Positions 49,824 to 64,000 of a stretch of DNA of 64,000 nucleotides are shown in pieces. A program made the position numbers and the translations under genes. This DNA comes from Anaeromyces robustus (lineage: Eukaryota; Neocallimastigomycota; Neocallimastigomycetes; Neocallimastigales; Neocallimastigaceae): the NCBI GenBank assembly GCA_002104895.1, contig MCFG01000340.1, forward strand, positions 1 through 64,000, read 5' to 3'. The notes under the pieces were generated by a model, which had not been told where the DNA came from, did no database searches, and worked only from the letters and a program-made list of their open reading frames with translations. Position 1 is the stretch's first letter, and the number at the start of each line of letters is the position of its first letter.

Positions 49824-49982
49824 ATGACTTTGTTAAATTGTACATCGTTCAAAAATGTATTAGGTATAATATTTATAATATATATAATATATATATAAAT
49901 AAGATTTCAATAAATTGATTTAGAATATGATTGGGTTGTAATTGAAGGCTTACAATTATGTACACGTGATTTATATATATAA
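49824..49982 (+). CDS. Possible small two-exon protein (32 aa), uncertain
   Basis: An ATG-initiated exon (49824-49863) followed by a typical 60-bp intron (GTATAA..TTTAG) and a second exon (49924-49982) would encode 32 residues, MTLLNCTSFKNVLEYDWVVI and twelve more ending LCTRDLYI. Both pieces are visibly richer in G and C than the surrounding A/T spacer, and the splice phase fits. No homolog is recognised. It could instead be a relic exon of a lost gene. Confidence 0.25.
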
Positions 49983-50238
49983 GTTTTTTTTTTTAATTAG
50001 AATAATTTGAATTGAAATAGTGTAATATTATTGGATATTCAAAAAATATTATAAAAGTTATTTATTTTTTTTTTTTTAATATTGCTCACAATTAAATATA
50101 TTTTTATAATAAAGATATTATTATAGACTTTTATTATATTAATATTTTATTATTATTTATTATATTTAATTTAATTTGTTAATTGAAATTTTAGAAAATT
50201 TGAAATATTTTCTAAATTTGAACGTTTATTTATCAAGG

Positions 50239-50248
50239 TATATATAAG
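50239..50248 (+). promoter_or_regulatory. TATA-box-like element of eIF3c
   Basis: GTATATATAAGGG lies about 30 bp upstream of the eIF3c ATG. The GGTA/AGGG flanks make it stand out from plain TA repeats. This implies a very short 5' leader or an upstream-shifted start site, so the role is uncertain. Confidence 0.35.
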
Positions 50249-50268
50249 GGATTATTTATAATTTCAAT

Positions 50269-50467
50269 ATGTCTTCAAGATTTTTCCGTCGTAAAGGAAA
50301 GGATTCTGATTCTGATTCTGATGACGATTCCATCGTTTCTTCCAGTGAAGAATCCTCTCAAGAATCTGAATATACTTCAGAAGAAGAAACCTCCTCTGAA
50401 GAAGAAACCTCATCAGAAGAAGAATCCTCTGAAGAAGAATCATCTTCTGAAGAAGAATCAGAAAGCG

Positions 50468-50498
<31 letters not shown>

Positions 50499-53400
50499 AT
50501 CGGAAAGTGAAAGTGAATCTGAAGAAGAAAGAAGACCAGCTAATCGTTTTATGAGAGGTGGTGATTCTTCAGATGAATCTTCCTCTGAAGACGAAGAAAG
50601 AAAGATTGTAAAGTCAGTCAAGGATAAAAAGTTTGAAGAAATTCAAACTCATTGTGATAACATTAAATTAAACATTGAAAACAACAATTGGAATGCTGTA
50701 CAAACTGGTAAACATATAAATAAATGTTTATATTTAAATTATATTGATAATAATTAAATATATATTGGGAAAATTAATAATCGAGTGAAAAAAATAATAT
50801 AAAAACGAATACCGATAATGAAAATCAGAGTAGATTAATATATGATAATTAGTGGATTATGAAAATTAATTGTTAAAGAATTAACGAAGAATATTATTAA
50901 TGTTATTTATTTTTATGGGGAAATAAATTATTTTATAAGAGAAATACAATCTTTTTTGAAAAAATATAAATATAAATAAAAACTTTAGTACATTGTAAAT
51001 CGTTAATAATTATTTATATCTTATTAATATCAATTTTTTATATTTTTATTTATAAATTAATAAACAAAAAAATTAATGAAATAAAATAAACAAACAGAAT
51101 ATGATAAATTAACAAAGGCTGTTCAAAAGGGTAACAACATTATCAGAAGAGAAGGTGTTCCTACTTTCCTTACAGCAACTCTTGTTGGTTTAGATGATAA
51201 GATTAAATCAGTTACTAATCAAGATGTTAAAAAAATGAACAAATTAAATGCAAGATCATTTAATGCTCTTAAACAAGGTATTAAGAAGTTCAGTAAACAA
51301 TTCCAATCTGAAATTCAAAAATACAGATCTGTAAGTAAATAAATAAAGTAAAACAAACAAATAAAAATTAATCTAATTCTAATTTTAAATTCTTTTTTAT
51401 TTATAAGGGTGCTATTCAAACTCAAGCTGCTGAAGAAGAAGTAAGTGTTTTTTATAATTATATTTTTTTAATTTAAATTCAAAATATTTTTATTAAAATT
51501 CAATATTTGTTTATTTATTTTTTATTATTCTAGAAGAGTGAAGAAAAGAGTAAGGAAGTTAAGAGTATAGATGAAAGTGATTCATTTACCATTGTTGGTA
51601 AGGGTGGAAAGGAAATTAGAATTAGTTCTGAAAATCTTTTTGAAAAATTATCAGAAATTATTAATACCCGTGGTAAAAAGGTAATAAAAGAAAATAGTAT
51701 TATGGTTTAAAAAAAAAAGAGATGTAAAAAAAAAATCATTGAAGTGTGAACTAAATTAATAATTAATAATTATTTATATTTATATAAAACAAAATATAGG
51801 GTACAAATAAGAGTGAACAAAGTAACACTTTAGTTAAAATGTTAAAGATTTGTAAAACTCCATATCAAAAGATAAAGGTTTTATTAGTTTTAATTCCATT
51901 CCAATTTGATTATGTTTCTGGTATTGGTAATTCATTAAATAATGAAATTTGGACTACTGTTACTGGTTACATTAAAGAATTATTGGAATTATTAGAAAAC
52001 AATCCACAAATTATTGTTAAGGAAAGTGTTTCTGAAGAAAAAACTGCTGAAGAAATTGAAAATCTTATTGCCGAAGGAAAGGAAGTTGTTGTACCAGGAA
52101 GTGTTAACTCATTTATTGATCGTATTGACGAAGAATTTACTCGTTCACTTCAAAACACTGATCCACACACTACTGAATACATTGAAAGAATGAAGGATGA
52201 ACAATTACTTTATGAATTAATTGTTAGAGCTCAAATTTACTTAGAAAGAGCTAAATTAACTGAGAAGATTCCTCAAATTATTATTAGAAGAATTGAACAC
52301 ATTTATTATAAGCCAGTTAATGTTATCAGTATTCTTGAAGATAACATTAGATCTAACGAAGTTATTGCTAAAACTGAAAGAATTGATCCAGAAAGACTTG
52401 TTTATGAATTATGTATAAAGATATATAAGCAAGATGATGAACGTTTACGTTCTCGTGCTTTATTATATCATATATATCATGATGCTTTACATGACAGATA
52501 CACTAGTGCTCGTGATTTACTTTTAATGTCTCACATTCAAGAACATGTTAACAATACTGATGTAAATACTCAAATTATTTACAACCGTGCTATTGTTCAA
52601 TTAGGTCTCTGTGCTTTCCGTTGTGGTATGATTCGTGAATCTAATCAATGTTTACAAGATATTCAAAATGGTCAAAAGGTTAAGGAATTATTAGCTCAAG
52701 GTGTTCAAACTCGTTATGGTGACAAGACTCCAGAACAAGAAAAATTAGAAAAGCAAAGACAATTACCATTCCATATGCACATTAATATTGAATTATTAGA
52801 ATGTATCTACTTAACTTGTAGTATGTTATTAGAAATACCGAATATGGCTGAAAATGTATACAATGTTCGTAAGAAGATTATAAGTAAGAACTTCAGAAAA
52901 TTATTAGATAATAGTGAACGTCAAACTTTATTAGGTCCACCAGAAAATACTCGTGAACATATTATGGGTGCTTCTAAGGCTTTAGCAAATGGTGAATGGG
53001 AAAAATGTAGAGATTTAATTACTTCAATAAAAATTTGGGATTTAATGCCAAATACCGAAGAAATTAAGAAGATGTTAACAAGGTAAGTTTAAAAATATAC
53101 CCAAAAAACAAAATCATAAGCAAAAACAATATATATAAAAAATATATAATTCAAATTACTAATGATTTTATCATATTTATTTTATAATTTAGAAAAATTC
53201 AAGAAGAAGGTCTTAGAACTTGGATATTTACTTGCAGAAACCATTATGATAATATTAGCTTAGATCAATTAGCTAAGATGTTTGATTTACCAATCTCTGA
53301 TGTTCACAGTATAATTTGTAGAATGATTATCAAGGAAGAATTATCTGCTTCAATTGATGAATCTGCTAACATAATTGTTATGTCAAAATCAGAAGAAAAC

Positions 53401-53731
53401 AAATTACATTTCTTAGCTCAACAATACTATGAAAAGGTAATTATTAATATTATTTTTTATTATATTTAAAATATGTAATAAAAATGACTAATTTTTATTT
53501 TAAATATTTTCTAATATTAATAAAAAAATTTTATAATAGATTTCTAAGTTCGTTGAAACTAATGAAAACTTGGCTGAACAAAGAACTCAAGAAAATAATA
53601 AACGTAATGAAAAGGACCAAAAGGGTTACCAAAATCAAAATAACAGAAACCATAATAATAGAGTTAACCGTAATTATCAAAATAAAAACGAACGCAACCA
53701 AAGAAATAACCAAAGAAAGAACAATTATTAG
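50269..53731 (+). CDS. NIP1: Eukaryotic translation initiation factor 3 subunit C
   Basis: Seven exons (50269-50707, 51098-51330, 51408-51440, 51534-51680, 51800-53082, 53193-53436, 53540-53731) give 856 aa, a normal eIF3c length. eIF3c is a core subunit of eIF3 that binds the 40S ribosome and eIF1/eIF5. The start MSSRFFRRKGKDSDSDSDDD and the long Ser/Glu acidic tract (20-110) are typical. They are followed by FEEIQTHCDNIKLNIENNNW and the conserved YDKLTKAVQK...GVPTFL. The middle has VSGIGNSLNNEIW, RIEHIYYKPVNVI and SRALLYHIYHDALHDRYTSA. A C-terminal PCI domain includes FTCRNHYDNISLDQLAKMFD and VHSIICRMIIKEELSASID. The tail is Asn/Arg-rich. Codon use is clearly less A/T-biased than in neighbours, as expected of a highly expressed gene. 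Confidence 0.96.
50708..51097 (+). other. Long complex intron 1 of eIF3c
   Basis: At 390 bp this intron is longer than most here and, unlike other long introns, is not a microsatellite. It contains mixed sequence such as AATCGAGTGAAAAA and AACGAATACCGATAATGAAA. Introns of translation-factor genes sometimes host small nucleolar RNAs, but I see no complete C/D box pair. Confidence 0.3.
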
Positions 53732-53990
53732 AGTTTTAATTTAATAATTTATTATTACCTTTTTAAATAAATTATAAATTATATATATATTGTATTTTTT
53801 TTTTAATATATATTGATTTTTTTTTTTTTTAAATAATAATTCAATTTTCATTATAATGTTTTTTTGTTTAATAATACAATTAAAATAAAAAAATATATAA
53901 AATAATAAAAAATTTTTATAAATACAAATATAATTGAAAAAATGCTTTTTTTTTATCACAAGAGAGAATATAATAATTAGTTCTCTAATA

Positions 53991-54028
<38 letters not shown>

Positions 54029-55169
54029 ATTTAAATTTTTTATCTTTTAATAATAATAATAATTATTAAAAAAACAAATTATAAAAAAAAAGATTTAACT
54101 AAAAATAACCTTAAGAAAAACAAAACAGAAAACAAACAAAAAAAAAATAGTATATTAAAAATTATTAAATGTCCATTTTTTATTAAATAAGTAATTACAA
54201 CTAAAATCAAACAAACAAAACAATCATTAAAAAAAAAAAAAAAAAAAAAAAAAAATAAATTAAATATAATAGTTTTTTTAAATATAAAATACAAAATGAT
54301 TATAATGGAGATTGTTGTATATAACTTAGTGATTATTGATTTTTTTTTTATTTTATTATATTTTATTTTAGTTTAGTTTTTATATTTATTCGTTTTGAAA
54401 GATATAAATTTATATAATATGAAATTAAGGTATATTTTGATTAAATTATTACATTAAATGTAATAAAGAGAACTTTAAAAGTGATTAAAATAGTTATTAT
54501 ATAAAATGATTTGAGTGGTAAATACAAAAAATTTGATTAATAAAGTATTATATAATTCAAAATATGTATAAATTTTTTTTAATAATTAGTATTTCTTTAA
54601 ATTCTTTTTGTACTATTAGAAAGTAATGATTAGTAAAAAGAAATAAAAATAATAAAATAATAATAATAAAATTTATAGATGGTAGATAATGACTAGTAAA
54701 AAATTATATATATATAATAATTAAAAAAACAATTTTTTTTTTTTAATAATTATTTAATATATTAATACTAATTAATAAGATGAGGTACAAATTATATTTT
54801 AAAAATAATTTTTAAAACAAAATCAATCAAAGATTTTTTTTTAATATAAAAAAAATCTTTTTAATAAATTAATTATTCAAGTCATATATAATATTATATG
54901 TATTATATATAATAAATATAATAATAATATATAAAATTTATAAAAAAAATATATAAAAACTGATGACTTAACCAATCATAGTACAATGATAGATAAATCA
55001 GTAAATTTGAAGAATTAATAAGAAAACAATTCAATTAATATATAAAATAATTAAAATAATTTTATTATTTAAAAAAAAAAAAAAAAAGATATATATATAA
55101 AATTATATATATATTATAAAAATAAAAAAAAAAATATTCTTAAAAAATATTCTACTAAAATAATTCACA
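53732..55169. other. Intergenic spacer
   Basis: 1.4 kb, A/T only, with A-runs at about 53996-54026 and 54229-54255 and T-runs elsewhere. Near 54958-55003 a short stretch with ACTGATGACTTAACC and a closing ATCAGT is less A/T-biased but has no clear identity. Confidence 0.5.
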
Positions 55170-57639
<2,470 letters not shown>

Positions 57640-57808
57640 AATAAAAATTAATTTAATTATTTATGGCAGTAAATAATTCATTATAAGAAAAAAACATACT
57701 ATTTATGTTGATAAATTTATAAATATATTTAAAATATATTTATTTAATTTTTTTTTTTTTTTTTAAAAAAAAAGTATATAATAAAATAATTTATAATATA
57801 TAATAATG

Positions 57809-57841
<33 letters not shown>

Positions 57842-59354
57842 AAAAAGAAAAACATAATCATTATCATAATCATATATATACATAATCGTCGCAATATTAA
57901 AAAATAATACTAATTCTAGTAAATAAATAAATAAATAAATAAATAACTAAATAAATAAATAAATAAATAATAAATAATAAAATTAATTGAAATAATTTTT
58001 ATAGAATTCAAGATGTAACAAATTATTAAAATAATAATTAATAAAAATGAATAAAATAAATATACAAATTTTTTTAATTAAAAATTTAAATATATTAATT
58101 TTTTTTTTTTACATTTTTCGAAAAGGAGTTTATTTATTTACTTATTTATTTATCTATTCATTTATTTAATAAAAAACATGTTTACAATCATAAATGTTAA
58201 TTTTAATAATAATTTTTTTTTTTTTAATTCGAAAACCAAATTAAAACTTAATTTTTAATTAATATACATATATATATATATTCATAATAATTATTTAATT
58301 CTTTTTTTTTATTATTTCATGTTTTAATTTTTTTTAAATTACAATTATAAATACTAATATATTAATATGATTTACATAAAATGTTTATTTTTTTTTTTCA
58401 TTCATATAAAATGATATATATACTATGATATAATTTAATTATAAAAAATAAAAATTATTGTTTTACTTATCTAAATATATATATATATATATATATATTT
58501 ATGAAATTATTTAAATTATATATAAATATATTGTAACATACCAAAAATAATTATTATATAAATTTATAATATATAGAGTGATGTAATTAATGTTAATGAA
58601 TATTATATAGAATACTATACTTTTTTTTTTTTTTTTCATTAATTAATATGTAAAGAATCAATTAATGCAGTAATTTATTAATTTTTTTTTATATTATTAT
58701 TAATAAATATATTTTAAAGCTATCATACAAAAAGAGTAAAATAGAGTAAAGAACAAAATAAAACAAAGAATTAAAAAAATAATTAAGTTTTTTAATTTAT
58801 ATATATATATTTTTTAAAGATAAAATTTTGATATTAACTATTTATTACTTTTCAAAAAAAAATATGTGACATGTAATTTATTTATTTTATTTTATTTTTT
58901 TTTTATTTTTTTTTTTTTTTAAAAAAATAAATAAAAATTCAATATAGTTTCTTTAATGAATATAGAAAAACCAATTATATTTTGTTTTTTTAATTTAATT
59001 TATTTTATATTTTATTTTTTTTTAATTAATTTTTTTTTTCATTAATTATATAAAATAAATAAAAATTTTATTAAATTAGATGTCAATTTTTTTATTTTTT
59101 TTTTATTTTAAACCTAAATTCTTTATTATTTCTTTGTATAAATATATTTTTACTATGGAGCTTAATTATTGATAAAAATTGATAAATGATATAATAAAAA
59201 ATAAAATAAAATAAAATAAAATAAAATAAAAAAAAATAAAATAAATTTAGAAACATAGGCTATTTTATGTTTTTGTTTTTTAAATTAAGAATAAATTATA
59301 ATAAAATATTTTCATAATTGAAATTTTTAATATCTAATAATAATATAATACAGA
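57640..59354. other. Intergenic spacer
   Basis: 1.7 kb without a gene. It has an A-run at 57811-57839, short AAAT arrays near 57921-57970 and an AAAAT-like stretch near 59196-59235. It must hold the chitinase promoter. Confidence 0.5.
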
Positions 59355-61241
59355 ATGATATTGAAAATTAAAAGATCATTATTCAATATTATTTTATCTT
59401 TATATTCAATTTCAAAATTTATTATTCATGTTAAGAGTCAAAATTCGACTAACGTATTATCTTTTGGATATTTTGATGGTAATGAGAATAGATATATTTG
59501 TAATTTTTTTTTTATAATATTTTCTTATATAAAAATTTTTTTGTACTTTTATTAAAAAAAATTATTTTATATACATTATTTTTTTCCCTTGTTTTTCATA
59601 TTTTAATATTTAATTTTAATTTATTTTATAGGCTCATTAAATGATCCTCTATCTATTGATGGCTCAAAGTTTTCTCATATAATATATGCTTTTGGAAGTA
59701 TTGATGATAATAATCAAGTAAAACCATATAATCAATTTGAAGATATAGAAAGGGATTATCACCAAAGTCAAAAAAACTGTAACTGTTGTTTAAAAGGTAT
59801 TAATAGATTATTATATTACTTATATATATATATAAGAAAAAATTAATAAAAAAGAGTTTGGGTATTAATGCTTGTGAATGAAAATAAATAATATATATTA
59901 TATAAATAATTAGGTAGTTATTATCAATTATTTTTATTAAAACAAAAATATCCTCATTTAAAACTTATTCTTTCTATTGGAGGATGGGGAAATTCAGAAA
60001 GATTTTCATTAACTTTTCTGACAGCTCAATCTAGATCAACATTTATTGAATCAATTACACAATGGTTTTATAAATATCCTTTTTTTGAAGGACTAGGTAA
60101 TATATATATATATATATTAAAAATTAATTTTATTAATAATTAAAGAAAAATATATATATATACATATTAATATATCATGAAAAATATTAAATAAAACAAT
60201 AGATATTGATTGGGAATATCCTATTTCTGGAGGTGAGGAAGGAACAAATCATAATGAAAATGATGGTGAAAATTTAGCATTATTTATAAAAGAATTAAGA
60301 ACATATTGGAATTCAATTGGTCATGAAGATTGGTATATAACATTAGCATTACCTGCATCATTACCATCTTACCTATCTGAAAATCCTAATACTATGAGTA
60401 TATTTGCTGAGAATTTAAATTGGGTTTTAATTATGGTAATTTTGAAATAATAATTCACAAAGAAAAATTATCTTTAATATATAATAATCTTCTTTTTGTA
60501 AATTATAATATCTATATTTTAAAATTAAATATAGTTATATGAATTAGCTTATGGTACATCTGTTACAAGACATAATTCTAATTGGAGTCCTTCGATATAT
60601 GGTATATTTAAATTAAATATTTTAATATTAAATAATGTTTAATAATATAACATATTTAATTAATATTTTAAATTTAATAAAGACACTGCTGAAGCTAAAT
60701 ATAGATGTGTATACCAATGTTTAGAATCTGTAAATATTTTTTTTTATTGTATTTAATTTATTGAATTTTTTAAAATTTTGTATTATTATTATAATTATTT
60801 AAAAATCATATATATAATCATATATTAAAATGTAATGACTTTAATTTTTTATTTTTTTTTATCATTCAAAAAATATGTATATATAATATTCATTATTTAA
60901 TTTTTTATTTTTTTTTATCATTCAAAAAATATGTATATATAATATTCATTATTATAGTATCTTAATAAGTCAACATTTCAATTAAGTCAATTAATTATTG
61001 GTATACCAATGTTTTCAAGAGAATATTATGAAGTACGTGATGATGGATCATCAATTGATTTTCCTGGATTTAATATGCCATTTAATGAAGATATACCTCT
61101 AGGTGCATCAGGATATAATGAATTGATGGAAAAATATTTAAATAATGGTTTTAAGGATTATTATGATCCAGACGCCCAAGGTATTTTATTATAATAATAA
61201 TAGCAATTAATAATAACAATAATAATGATAATAATAACAGT

Positions 61242-61283
<42 letters not shown>

Positions 61284-61410
61284 TAATAATAATAATTAAT
61301 AATAATAACAATAATAATGATAATAATAACAGTTATAATAATAATAATAATAATAATTAATAATAATAATAATTAATAATAATAACAATAATAATGATAA
61401 TAATAACAGT

Positions 61411-61443
<33 letters not shown>

Positions 61444-61547
61444 TAATAATAATAATAATAATAATTAATAATAATAATAATAATAATTAATAATTAATAA
61501 TAATAATAATAATAATCATTAATAATAATAATAATAATAATAGTAGT

Positions 61548-61597
<50 letters not shown>

Positions 61598-62140
61598 TTT
61601 TTATTCTTGTCATTATTATATATTTTTCTAAATTATATTAACAATTTAATTAATATCATATAAATATATCATTTGAAAAAAAAAAAAAAAATAGCAAGCT
61701 ATTTATTTAATAATGATACTCACGTATATGCAACATATGAATCAAGAAGCGGAGCATTACCTAAGATTAATTTTATTATGGAACATGGATTAGGGGGTCT
61801 TTTTTATTGGGAATTAGGAAGAGATTCAAAACTTCCACAATATTCCATAGTTAATTATGTAAATGATATAATAAAAATTGATTATAGTGCAATATTTAAT
61901 TCATCGATGGAGAATTTAATATTAAAAACAAAAAAAGAAGAGAGAAAAAAAGTAATAAGAGAAAATAGTATATGTCATCAATTTACTTCAAAAAATCCAG
62001 AATTTTGTAATACAGATTGTGAATGGGGATATGAAACTCATCTTATAATGGAAAGTTTTTCAATATCTTTGAATTTAAATATTAATTATTTATTGTTACA
62101 ATTTACAATAATCGTTATTGGATTTTTAATAATATCATAG
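59355..62140 (+). CDS. Glycoside hydrolase family 18 chitinase, secreted and probably anchored
   Basis: Eight exons (59355-59499, 59632-59796, 59914-60096, 60203-60435, 60535-60601, 60683-60729, 60958-61180, 61695-62140) give 502 aa. GH18 enzymes cut beta-1,4-GlcNAc chains in chitin. Residues 1-28 form a signal peptide (basic start, hydrophobic core, then VKSQN). VLSFGYFDG and FSHIIYAFGSID are the first barrel strands. LILSIGGWGNSERFS is the SxGG motif. GLDIDWEYP is the catalytic strand, with the acid Glu near residue 169; the first Asp of the DxxDxDxE motif is Glu here. LYELAYG, LIIGIPMFSREYY and LGGLFYWELGRDS complete the barrel. A hydrophobic end (about 478-502, LLLQFTIIVIGFLIIS) suggests a GPI or tail anchor. 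There is no chitin-binding module or dockerin, so a cell-wall-remodelling role is more likely than feeding. Confidence 0.9.
60842..60955 (+). repeat. 56-bp tandem duplication in chitinase intron 6
   Basis: A unit containing TATCATTCAAAAAATATGTA and ATAATATTCATTATT is present twice, head to tail and almost identical, just before the acceptor at 60957. Confidence 0.88.
61190..61595 (+). repeat. AAT-based minisatellite in chitinase intron 7
   Basis: About 400 bp of AAT units with a higher-order repeat. A block reading AACAATAATAATGATAATAA followed by TAACAGTTATAATAAT and an AATTAATAATAATAATTAAT spacer occurs three times (about 61215, 61305 and 61380), then purer AAT to the end. Confidence 0.9.
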
Positions 62141-62791
62141 AATTTATTTTTTTTTTAATCTTATTTTTTGCCATTTTATTATATAAACATTAAAATTTTG
62201 ATTTTAAAATAAATTTGTAAATAAAAATATATTTATGTATATAAAATTATATATTTTTATATTTATTATTATTATCGTTTTTTTTTTTCTTTTATATTTA
62301 TTCCTTAATTTAATAAATACGATTAATTTATTTTATCGTTTATTATTATTATTATTATTATTTTATTTTATTTTATATACATTTTACATTTTACTGTAAT
62401 ATCCCTTTATACATAAAATTTTACCTTATTTATTAACTTGTAAGTTTTTTAAAATTCATGTAAATTATATATATATATATTTATAACTTATTTATTTATA
62501 TATGTTTTTTATTATTTATTATATTATTATGATTATTACTATTTTTATTTTTTATTTTTATTTTTATTTTTTTTTGTTTTGTTATTTCTTTATATATAAT
62601 TTATTTAATTATTTATTTAATTAATATAAATTATATTAAATTTTAATAAATTATTTATATTAATAAACATATATATTTTTCAATATTTAAAACATAAGTT
62701 ATTCCTTTATTTAAATTAAAATTATTTTTAATTTTTTTTTTTTGTAATATAAAAAATGTCATTTATTTATATTTACATATTTATTTATAAT
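62141..62791. other. Convergent intergenic spacer, chitinase / ATG7
   Basis: Both genes end here. The sequence is T-rich on the plus strand on both sides, with ATT and ATTT repeats near 62340-62365 and 62520-62600. No gene was seen. Confidence 0.5.
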
Positions 62792-63062
62792 TTATATACT
62801 ATCAATATCATCCCAATCACAGTTTAATAATTCGCCTTCTTTATGTAAATCATCTAAACCTGTTAATTGTTCAAGATAATTTGGAGAGGAAATAACTTTT
62901 TGAATAAATTCAATACCATTCTTTTGATATTCATCAATAACCTAATATAATAAATAATAATGATTTAATAATAATTATATATTTTATTATATATAAATAA
63001 ATAAATAAATAAATAAATAGATAGATAAATAAATAAATAAATAGAAAATTAATAAAAAAAAA

Positions 63063-63141
<79 letters not shown>

Positions 63142-63444
63142 ATAGTTTCAAAAAAAAAAAAAAAAAAAAAAAATATAAGCATAAAATTATATAAAGTAAC
63201 ATACAATTTTTGAGCAAGCTGTACATTGAGCAAATTTCTGTCCAACAACCAAAAGGTTATTAAAGTGTGTAAGAAAACCTCTTATTTGATGAGGAATAAG
63301 ACCTAAAGGTGTTGGTGTTTTATCAAATGGAGATGAAGATGTATCGGCTTTTGAATATATTCTATAGAGTTATAAATTATATAATATATATTCATTATAT
63401 AATATTAATATATATTTCATCATGACTAAATTAATGAATAATTT

Positions 63445-63486
<42 letters not shown>

Positions 63487-64000
63487 ATATTTTTTTACCC
63501 GTCTGGACTATTAATAATAGATACTAATAATTCCACTGCATTAGCACTAGCAATTGCAGATAATCCAGGTCTTGTTACAGTACATTGTTGATCAAGGGTT
63601 CTGTCTTTTAAAGACTATTAATAAAGAATATTAGTAGAAATAATTATTATTAAAATATTATTTTATTTTATAATAAAAATATTTTTTAATTGAAATTTTA
63701 AAAATAAAAACAAAAATAAAAATAAAAATAAAAATAAAAATAAAAATAAAAATAAAAATAAAAATAAAAATAAAAATAAAAATAAAAATAAAAATAAAAA
63801 TAAAAATAAAAATAAAAATAAAAATAAAAATAAAAATAAAAATAAAAATAAAAATAAAAATAAAAATAAAAATAAAAATAAAAATAAAAATAAAAATAAA
63901 AATAAAAATAAAAATAAAAATAAAAATAAAAATAAAAATAAAAATAAAAATAAAAATAAAAATAAAAATAAAAATAAAAATAAAAAATAAAAATAAAAAT
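62792..64000 (-). CDS. ATG7: Ubiquitin-like modifier-activating enzyme ATG7 (partial, C-terminal part)
   Basis: Three C-terminal exons are visible on the minus strand: 63614-63499, 63361-63205 and 62941-62792. The rest of the gene lies to the right of the window. Atg7 is the E1-like enzyme that activates Atg8 and Atg12 in autophagy. Diagnostic blocks are [52 protein letters not shown] and [15 protein letters not shown], then [25 protein letters not shown]. These match the Atg7 C-terminal domain that recruits Atg8 and Atg3. A short acidic tail with WDD ends the protein. The catalytic Cys domain is outside the window. Confidence 0.93.
62997..63144. repeat. (AAAT)n array in ATG7 intron
   Basis: About 35 units with ATAG variants and a short A-run in the middle lie inside the intron between 63205 and 62941. 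Confidence 0.94.
63447..63483. repeat. Poly(A) run in ATG7 intron
   Basis: About 37 consecutive A residues lie between the exons at 63499 and 63361. Confidence 0.92.
63703..64000. repeat. (AAAAT)n pentanucleotide array reaching the window edge
   Basis: Almost perfect AAAAT units, about 59 of them, with one extra A near 63985. The array continues past the window. By position it lies in an ATG7 intron. Confidence 0.96.

Larger units (their letters stand above)
48602..50268. other. Intergenic spacer
   Basis: About 1.7 kb. It holds T- and A-runs (48653-48670, 48901-48927), a long degenerate AAAT array (48955-49545), a possible small spliced frame (49824-49982) and the eIF3c promoter. Confidence 0.5.

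Noticed and set aside
50358-50621. Ser/Asp-rich open frame opposite eIF3c exon 1
   Set aside because: It is the mirror of the GAA/GAT/AGT codons of the eIF3c acidic tract on the other strand. eIF3c homology is clear on the plus strand.
53484-53744. Thr/Ile/Lys-rich 86-residue frame
   Set aside because: Out-of-frame reading of the last eIF3c exon, whose true frame gives the Asn/Arg-rich tail ending at 53731.
54958-55003. Possible C/D-box snoRNA (CTGATGA and a closing ATCAGT stem)
   Set aside because: The C-box-like sequence has C instead of a purine at its first position, and no CTGA D box follows at a suitable distance.

Overview
The window reads as nuclear DNA of an early-diverging flagellated (zoosporic) fungus, most likely an anaerobic gut fungus (Neocallimastigomycetes). 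Base composition is extremely AT-rich. Genes carry many short GT..AG introns (donors mostly GTAATA/GTATAT/GTAAGT, acceptors TAG/AAG). Intergenic DNA is almost only A and T with long microsatellites. A GH18 chitinase and the overall gene set fit a fungus. RPGRIP1L, delta-tubulin and an apicortin (partial p25-alpha plus doublecortin) need a cilium or flagellum, which argues against the equally AT-rich Dictyostelium. The order-level guess is inference from composition and gene content.

Layout. 1-1261 (-): N-terminal part of NAE1/ULA1, the regulatory subunit of the NEDD8 E1, running off the left edge. 2606-10439 (+): RPGRIP1L-like ciliary transition-zone protein, 27 exons. 10907-11473 (+): small basic protein with a SUMO-interaction-like motif. 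12097-14775 (-): NEK2/KIN3 kinase. 15553-18225 (-): importin alpha. 19761-23044 (+): unknown Asn-rich protein with internal repeats. 23725-28414 (+): VPS51. 30017-30592 (+): small protein with a Cys-rich tail. 32362-33582 (+): zinc-finger-like protein. 33867-35680 (-): delta-tubulin. 35998-38485 (-): ESS2/DGCR14 splicing factor. 39297-40324 (+): apicortin. 41949-48601 (+): UFD4/TRIP12-type HECT E3. 50269-53731 (+): eIF3c. 55170-57639 (+): kynurenine/alpha-aminoadipate aminotransferase. 59355-62140 (+): GH18 chitinase. 62792-64000 (-): C-terminal part of ATG7, running off the right edge.

Exon models were built by hand from reading frame, splice consensus and family similarity. For the complete genes the exon lengths add up to whole codons. 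Many long open frames made only of Phe-Ile-Tyr-Leu, Tyr or Asn runs are translations of (ATTT)n or (AAT)n microsatellites lying in introns or intergenic DNA, and are not genes.

How the genes relate. Three genes point to the basal body and flagellum (RPGRIP1L, delta-tubulin, apicortin), and the NEK2-like kinase is a possible fourth. Three belong to ubiquitin or ubiquitin-like pathways (NAE1, UFD4, ATG7). The rest are general housekeeping: nuclear import, endosome-Golgi tethering, splicing, translation initiation, amino-acid metabolism and cell-wall turnover. There is no operon-like structure. Divergent pairs share AT-rich promoter spacers (1262-2605, 18226-19760, 38486-39296). I found no tRNA, rRNA, CRISPR array or transposon coding sequence.
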